NCBI GenBank assembly: GCA_003503945.1
Contig: DOCD01000102.1
Span: 1 to 8,374, forward strand
Origin: Clostridiales bacterium
GTDB lineage: Bacteria; Bacillota; Clostridia; Christensenellales; Borkfalkiaceae
DNA length: 8,374 nucleotides
Direction of reading: 5' to 3'
The notes under the pieces were generated by a model. The model worked only from the letters and a program-made list of their open reading frames with translations, made no database searches and had not been told where the DNA came from. Both the position numbers and the translations under genes were made by a program. This document shows positions 4,345-8,374 of this stretch, piece by piece (within the stretch, counting starts at the first letter, position 1; each line of letters begins with the position of its first letter).

Positions 4345-4434
4345 TATTGAACCAAAATATAGCCTTCCCCTTGGGGGAAGGTGTCTTTGCCGTGGAGGCA
4401 AAGACGGATGAGGGATATAATTCCCGAACCTCAT
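4345..4434. repeat. Palindromic repeat unit, copy 3, reaching the xre stop codon
   Basis: TATTGAACC then AGCCTTCCCC/GGGGAAGG (4361-4382) and the perfect 9-bp GTCTTTGCC/GGCAAAGAC (4383-4405, loop GTGGA). A GATGAGG follows, mirrored by CCTCAT at 4429-4434, where TCA (4431-4433) is the complement of the xre stop codon. The last part of the unit thus overlaps the end of the repressor gene, and its hairpins form the 3' end of the xre transcript. Confidence 0.7.
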
Positions 4435-4709
4435 TTATTTTTCAAATCGTTTATCAAAACAACTAAATGTGCAACTTGTTGTTCTGTAAGTTCGCTTACG
4501 TTAATTACTCTTTCGTTATCTAATCCGAGTAAGTAATCGCAGGAAGCGTTAAAATACTTTGCAATTTTTACAAGCATTTCAATTGACGGTAGAATATTAT
4601 CGTTTTCCCAATTTGAAACAGTTTGCTTGGTTACGTTTAAAGCTTCCGCCAAATCTACCTGATTTATTCCGCGCGCCGTGCGCAAAAGTTTTATTCTTTC
4701 ACTTAACAT
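4431..4709 (-). CDS. Xre/Cro-CI family transcriptional regulator
   Basis: 92 aa. Residues about 3-60 are a complete HTH_3 domain: RIKLLRTARGINQVDLAEAL leads into the recognition helix (TKQTVSNWENDN), then PSIEMLVKIAKYFNASCDYLLGL, typical of SinR/Cro-like repressors. A short C-terminal helical tail (about 70-92) may mediate dimer contacts; there is no peptidase or sensor domain. It is divergent from the surface-protein gene, with three similar AT-rich palindromes between them, one of which covers its own start codon. This suggests autorepression together with control of the neighbour. It is AT-rich compared with the flanking genes. Confidence 0.9.
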   Translation of the reverse strand: MLSERIKLLRTARGINQVDLAEALNVTKQTVSNWENDNILPSIEMLVKIAKYFNASCDYLLGLDNERVINVSELTEQQVAHLVVLINDLKNK

Positions 4710-4720
4710 AATAGTATTAT
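4708..4720. promoter_or_regulatory. Operator-like palindrome O1, at the xre start codon
   Basis: ATAATAGTATTAT, a perfect 13-bp palindrome about a central G. It overlaps the xre ATG and shares the AATA-N-TATT core with O2 and the left part of O3. Confidence 0.5.
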
Positions 4721-4730
4721 TTCCAAAAAT

Positions 4731-4745
4731 TACAATACTATTGTA
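4731..4745. promoter_or_regulatory. Operator-like palindrome O2
   Basis: TACAATACTATTGTA, a perfect 15-bp palindrome about a central C. It lies 24 bp (centre to centre) from O1 and is the best-formed site, probably the strongest for the Xre protein. Confidence 0.6.
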
Positions 4746-4755
4746 TAAAAATTAA

Positions 4756-4784
4756 TTGACTTTATAAAAATACTATTGTATTTT
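4756..4784 (+). promoter_or_regulatory. Promoter of the surface-protein gene
   Basis: TTGACT (4756-4761), 17-nt spacer, TATTTT (4779-4784). The -35 is strong and the -10 moderate. The O3 palindrome occupies the spacer and part of the -10, so bound repressor would block polymerase. Confidence 0.5.
4768..4783. promoter_or_regulatory. Operator-like palindrome O3, inside the promoter
   Basis: AAATAC and GTATTT flank TATT. The stretch ATACTATTGTAT is shared with O2, so it looks like a degenerate copy of the same site placed over the promoter of the divergent gene. Confidence 0.5.
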
Positions 4785-4818
4785 AATATTTGACTAAATT
4801 CAATAAGTGTGGGATAAA

Positions 4819-6090
4819 ATGAAAACAAATTTGTTTAAGAAAATTATTGTTTATGTTGCTTTATTTGCATTTAGTATGGCTGCCTTATTCGGCAACACAA
4901 TTGCTGCGCGCGCGTTCGATTATATGGACGCGTTTCCGTTTTACGGGCTGTATTCAGACGACGGGCAGGCGGTTGTAAGCGGAAAGGTGCGTTATGATTT
5001 GACGGATACCGAACTGTTTGAAAAAAATCAGGCGCGTGTCGACGCGGAGTATATAATCGCCGCTTCGGAAAGCTCGGTTGATTTTTCTATACCTTTCATT
5101 TCGCGCTGTTGCCAAATGCAGCAGCCAAAGGTATTTATCGACGGGCGGCAGGTCGAGGGCGAAATAGGTTACGGCAAGTATCATTATTCCGTTTATCGCG
5201 ACAGCCCGATTACCGAAGCAATTGCCGATACTTTTCCCGCAACGCTTGCAAACGAATTGTGCGGCACGCTTTACACGGTTATTGCCGATAACGAAGATAT
5301 AAGCGTAAATTTGAAGTTGGGCGAGGGGCAAAGCCTTATTTATGACAGCACAAATCATTATTCGGCTTCCTTCGACGGCGTAAACGAGCAGTTTATTTTT
5401 TATGAGGCGCCGCAGGGTGTTAAATTCCGATTTTTCATTTTAGGCGAACAAGCCGACAATAATTTCGTAAGCAATTGCAGCTTCGAAAAACGGTACATTA
5501 CCTGTGCGGAGTACGTCGATATTTATTACGAAGCTTTTAAAGAATATTATATAAACTGCGGCAATCCCGAAAAAGAATATTTTTATTCGCAGATAAACGC
5601 GGTTTACGGCACCGGAAATATCATAGGCTTCGAGGATATTTTTTTAGATTCGTTTACGGAGTACAGGATAAATACCTTTAATTTCAGTATTGCGCCGAAA
5701 GCCGAAACGCGGGTTACCGTTTCGGCGAGCGCGGGGCTCGGCTATAACGGAAATTATTCGCCGTACCTCTACGGCGTAAGCTTTGCCGCCGCGCAAAAAT
5801 ACCCCGCAGAGTTCAGCGTAAAACTCAATGCGGAGTACCCGTACATTATTAATTGTTCCGTACCGTTCAGCCGTGACGGCGAAGACGTTATTTTAGAGCC
5901 GCAAAACGAAGATTTTTCAATAAAATTCTGTTCGGTCGAAGCTCCCCTCAACGTGTATGAATTACAGGAAAAGGAGCGGACAAAGAGCAAAATAATTATG
6001 ATTGCGGTGGTTGCGGCTTTTTGCGTTTTGCTTATCGGCGCGATGGTTTTTTTTATTAAAGCATCCGATTATTTTGAAAACGCTATATAA
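4819..6090 (+). CDS. Exported protein with C-terminal membrane anchor, unknown function
   Basis: 423 aa from the ATG at 4819. A GTG at 4807 is in frame but has nothing resembling a ribosome site, while GTGGGA lies before the ATG. Residues 1-32 form a signal peptide with an A-x-A site (AARA, cleavage before FDY). The long middle part (about 33-385) is rich in Tyr, Phe and Asn and looks beta-rich. I recognise no domain or catalytic motif. A single hydrophobic helix (about 390-413) and a short tail (SDYFENAI) follow, so the bulk would face outward, anchored at the C-terminus. It is divergent from, and probably repressed by, the Xre regulator. Its last 8 bases overlap the end of the convergent M1-like lipoprotein gene. 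A partnership with that surface peptidase is possible but unproven. Confidence 0.85.
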   Translation: MKTNLFKKIIVYVALFAFSMAALFGNTIAARAFDYMDAFPFYGLYSDDGQAVVSGKVRYDLTDTELFEKNQARVDAEYIIAASESSVDFSIPFISRCCQMQQPKVFIDGRQVEGEIGYGKYHYSVYRDSPITEAIADTFPATLANELCGTLYTVIADNEDISVNLKLGEGQSLIYDSTNHYSASFDGVNEQFIFYEAPQGVKFRFFILGEQADNNFVSNCSFEKRYITCAEYVDIYYEAFKEYYINCGNPEKEYFYSQINAVYGTGNIIGFEDIFLDSFTEYRINTFNFSIAPKAETRVTVSASAGLGYNGNYSPYLYGVSFAAAQKYPAEFSVKLNAEYPYIINCSVPFSRDGEDVILEPQNEDFSIKFCSVEAPLNVYELQEKERTKSKIIMIAVVAAFCVLLIGAMVFFIKASDYFENAI

Positions 6091-7534
6091 CTATTTTACC
6101 TTCGATAAAGGAGTTGAAAAATCCTTCGAGGTCGACGCCGCCGCTTATGAAGCAGCCGAAAAGCTGTTCGCGGGTAGCTAATTTAAATTGATTTTCGGCA
6201 AAGTATTTTTTAAGCCCCGATAAAAATTTTTCGTCGCCTATCGACTGCCGCAGCATGTCGAAGAGTATAAGCCCCTTGTTATACGCGATATTCGTATATT
6301 CGTATTCGCTTTCATAGTCTTTGAGGTGGCGGTTCATGCTCGTGTCGGCGTCGCCGAAAATCTGTTTGTACACGGTGTAGTACGCCCTGTACGATTTGGT
6401 CGCCGAGCCGATTATGCCCGTCCTCGTAAACGAATATGCGGGGTGATTTTCAAAGAACATAAGGGTGGAGTATTCCGCAAGTCCCTCGTCCTGCCACGCG
6501 TCGGTAAGCTGGTTGCTGCCCACCATTGCGTACCACCACTGGTGCGCGGTTTCGTGCACTACGGTGTAAATATTGTCGTCCTTATTCAAGGAGTCGGAAA
6601 TCATTACAAGTCCGGGGTACTCCATACCGCCGTAGCAAAAGCCCGTCTGCACTACCGAATAAACGGGGTAAGCGTATCCCCCGAAGGTCGCGCCGAAGTA
6701 CTGCAGGCTTTCCGCGGCTGCGGCAAGCGCGGTTTCGGGTTCGCTGTCCGAGTAATAGTAATATATTACCTCCGTCCCGTTCACGTCCTTGTTTACCGTC
6801 TTGAACTTGTCTGATATAACCGCGGCGAAATCGCGTGCGTTGTTCAGTGTATACGTGCACTTCTGTCTGTCCGCCGCGGTGGTGCGGTTTTCGAGCTTTC
6901 CGCTCGTAGCCGCGACATATTCGGGGGGCAAATCCAAAGTTACCTTATAATTCGCGCACTCCGAAAGGAAAGGGTCGCCGTTATAATAATAGGCGCACTC
7001 CACAAATCCCTCCGACGAATACGCGCACAGCACGGGGTAAAAATTGCCTAAATTTACCGTGTTTTCGGTAACCCCAGTGCGGTGGTTTATTTTCGCGAGC
7101 GCGAGGGTGTAGCTTATCTTTATTTTAACGTTCTCCTCGGGATATACGGGGGTCAACAGGGTTACGGTAAGGATATTTTCGTCCTCGCCGCCCACGTTCC
7201 AGCCCGAGCAGTTTTCAACCCCGTCGATTGTCATCGAGCCGTAATTAACGCCCGCATAGTACGCCGCGTTGGTATAGCTCTGCGAAACGGGCTTATACTG
7301 CGCGTTCTCGCGGAACGCATTGCCGTAAAGGTTGAACTTCAAATCGCCTATCTCGTTCCCCGTGTCGTTATAGTAAGTAAAATCCACCGTGCCTTTAAGC
7401 GTCCTCGCCTCGGCGTCGTAGGAGGCGAATATTTCGTATTCGCTTATTTCGGCTTTCTTCTCTTTACAGGCGGCAAGCGTAACGCATGCAGCCGCCGCGC
7501 ATATTACAAGTAAAATACAGATAAATCTTTTCAC
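6083..7534 (-). CDS. M1-family (gluzincin) metallopeptidase-like lipoprotein
   Basis: 483 aa. I choose the GTG at 7534: GAGGTG lies just upstream, and it gives a compact lipoprotein signal with lipobox LAAC (Cys23). An ATG at 7546 (MRCY) is in frame without its own site. A beta-rich N-terminal domain (about 30-250) is followed by the thermolysin-like catalytic domain. HETAH at 327-331 and E350 (DEGLAEY), 18 residues after the second His, form the zinc site. GGMEY (302-306) stands where aminopeptidase N enzymes have GAMEN, which reads the substrate amino terminus. Tyr418 in YNKG is the expected transition-state tyrosine. It has no large C-terminal HEAT-type domain, so it is a short member. The likely role is trimming peptides outside the cell. 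A -10-like TACAAT lies at 7561-7556. It is convergent with the surface-protein gene, 8-bp overlap. Confidence 0.88.
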   Translation of the reverse strand: MKRFICILLVICAAAACVTLAACKEKKAEISEYEIFASYDAEARTLKGTVDFTYYNDTGNEIGDLKFNLYGNAFRENAQYKPVSQSYTNAAYYAGVNYGSMTIDGVENCSGWNVGGEDENILTVTLLTPVYPEENVKIKISYTLALAKINHRTGVTENTVNLGNFYPVLCAYSSEGFVECAYYYNGDPFLSECANYKVTLDLPPEYVAATSGKLENRTTAADRQKCTYTLNNARDFAAVISDKFKTVNKDVNGTEVIYYYYSDSEPETALAAAAESLQYFGATFGGYAYPVYSVVQTGFCYGGMEYPGLVMISDSLNKDDNIYTVVHETAHQWWYAMVGSNQLTDAWQDEGLAEYSTLMFFENHPAYSFTRTGIIGSATKSYRAYYTVYKQIFGDADTSMNRHLKDYESEYEYTNIAYNKGLILFDMLRQSIGDEKFLSGLKKYFAENQFKLATREQLFGCFISGGVDLEGFFNSFIEGKIVI

Positions 7535-7578
7535 GTAGCACCTCATATCAGAAATATTGTATGAACGCGCCATTGCTT

Positions 7579-7608
7579 TTAACACATTTTTTTTCAGTTA
7601 AATAATAT
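7579..7608 (+). promoter_or_regulatory. Promoter that may give a leaderless mRNA
   Basis: TTAACA (7579-7584), 18-nt spacer, TAATAT (7603-7608). The expected start point, 7-8 nt after the -10, falls on the A of the ATG at 7616. There is no Shine-Dalgarno-like sequence between the two. Confidence 0.4.
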
Positions 7609-7615
7609 ATACAGT

Positions 7616-8278
7616 ATGGTATTTTGTGTAATTGCCGACGGCAACGTCAAGGATATAAAATCTCTGCCCGAGTGCGACGTCGCGCTTTTCGGCTTCAACG
7701 GGCTGGGCGAAGTGGATTACGAAAGCGAGCTTAAAGGCTACACCGATAAATTCGAGGACGCGACCCGCCTTTCCAAAACCTTCAAATGCGGGGTGCTCTG
7801 CGGCTGCCGCACCAAGAGCCGCGGAGTTATAAGGAAATCGGTTTCGGTTGCTGACAGGGGCAAGCTTCTGGGCATTTCCGATATGAACAACGTAATCGAC
7901 AAGGAAGAGTTTAAAAGCGGAGCGGGCTTAGGCGTGTACAACGTCGGGGGCTATAAAATAGGCGTGTGCATCGAAAACGACCTGCTTTTTCCCGACGGCA
8001 TAAAGGCGCAGGCAATGTGCGGCTGTAACGTGATTGCGGTGGTCATGGAGGAGCTGAAAAGCCCTATGCCGCCCGTGCTGATACGGGCGTACTCGTACCT
8101 TTACGGCGTGCCGATAATAATGTGCGCGGGGAACATGGCTTACTTTTCGGAAATAACGGGCGACGTCGCCTCGTCGTCGCTTGATTTTTCTCTCTTCGAC
8201 GTGAATATGCAAAACAGCTACCACGTTGTCACGTCGCGTACGAAGGGCATATATACGGAAGTGAGAAACGATTATTGA
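7616..8278 (+). CDS. Nitrilase-superfamily (carbon-nitrogen hydrolase) homologue, probably lacking the catalytic Cys
   Basis: 220 aa, shorter than the usual 260-300. The fold is recognisable: an N-terminal strand (VFCVIADG), a central RGKLLGISDMNNV where the family has its catalytic Lys (K83 candidate), and YKIGVCIENDLLFPDGIKAQ where active members have GVxICxDxxFPE. Aligned this way, the nucleophilic Cys becomes Glu120 and FPE becomes FPD; a Cys occurs two places earlier (C118). RAYSYLYGVPIIMCAGN matches the conserved RAxENxxYVxxxN segment loosely. It may be a non-catalytic relative or use altered chemistry. No ribosome binding site precedes the ATG, yet the start falls right at the first strand, so it is probably correct. 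It stands alone, closed by a strong terminator. Confidence 0.72.
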   Translation: MVFCVIADGNVKDIKSLPECDVALFGFNGLGEVDYESELKGYTDKFEDATRLSKTFKCGVLCGCRTKSRGVIRKSVSVADRGKLLGISDMNNVIDKEEFKSGAGLGVYNVGGYKIGVCIENDLLFPDGIKAQAMCGCNVIAVVMEELKSPMPPVLIRAYSYLYGVPIIMCAGNMAYFSEITGDVASSSLDFSLFDVNMQNSYHVVTSRTKGIYTEVRNDY

Positions 8279-8323
8279 AAATTTTTGCGGAGCGCATATA
8301 CGGGCGCCCCGCAAAAATTTTTT
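8278..8323 (+). terminator. Strong intrinsic terminator after the nitrilase-like gene
   Basis: Arms AAAATTTTTGCGG and CCGCAAAAATTTT, with an inner GCGC/GCGC pairing after one A/C mismatch, then a run of T and TTATT. It begins at the stop codon. A-rich and T-rich arms on both sides mean it could work in either direction. Confidence 0.85.
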
Positions 8324-8340
8324 ATTGCGCCTTTTAACGC

Positions 8341-8369
8341 TTGTAATTTTAAAAAAAACTTGCTATAAT
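8341..8369 (+). promoter_or_regulatory. Promoter facing out of the window
   Basis: TTGTAA (8341-8346), exactly 17 nt, TATAAT (8364-8369), with TGC just before the -10 (extended -10). It points to a gene starting beyond 8374. Confidence 0.75.
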
Positions 8370-8374
8370 TATAA

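Noticed and set aside
4060..4434. CRISPR array
   Set aside because: Only three units, internally palindromic and unevenly spaced, with no uniform spacers and no cas genes.
6326..6860. Open frames on both strands within the M1-like gene
   Set aside because: Out-of-frame shadows with low-complexity Arg-rich translations; the M1-like frame carries intact catalytic motifs.

Overview
The window looks like chromosome of an anaerobic, spore-forming member of the Bacillota, most likely an uncultured gut Clostridia lineage. This is inferred from a SpoIIQ-like M23 protein, strong AGGAG-type ribosome binding sites, and dispersed palindromic repeats of a kind common in gut Clostridia. Species cannot be named from the sequence.

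Layout. (1) 51-1236, minus strand: a two-gene unit encoding a 141-aa secreted protein of unknown function followed by a SpoIIQ-like protein. It is preceded by a good candidate sigma-F (forespore) promoter. (2) 1303-2586: an IS3-family (IS150-like) insertion sequence with orfA/orfB and a -1 frameshift window. It sits inside the loop and 3' arm of an intrinsic terminator, flanked by an 8-bp direct repeat. (3) 2614-4026, minus strand: a CorA-type Mg2+/Co2+ transporter gene translationally coupled to a small FmdB-like zinc-ribbon gene. corA has a well-formed promoter and a leader of about 165 nt. The leader holds a hairpin, a 12-codon leader ORF with its own Shine-Dalgarno site, a long enclosing stem and a terminator that ends at the corA ribosome binding site. 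(4) 4060-4434: non-coding DNA made of palindromic repeat units. (5) 4431-6090: a small Xre-type repressor gene divergent from a gene for a signal-peptide protein with a C-terminal membrane anchor, with three repressor-like operators between them. (6) 6083-7534, minus: an M1-family metallopeptidase-like lipoprotein, convergent with and overlapping the previous gene by 8 bp. (7) 7616-8278, plus: a nitrilase-superfamily protein that seems to lack the nucleophilic cysteine and may be read from a leaderless mRNA. It is followed by a strong terminator and then a promoter facing out of the window.

The most interesting signals are regulatory. The corA leader looks like a leader-peptide attenuator whose peptide begins Met-Asp-Pro, recalling the acidic/proline leader peptides of enterobacterial Mg2+ genes. 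The IS has split a terminator hairpin that can be rebuilt exactly. The palindromic repeats show three compensatory base-pair changes, so the fold rather than the sequence appears to be conserved. All functional statements come from reading the sequence and recalled family knowledge; no searches were run.
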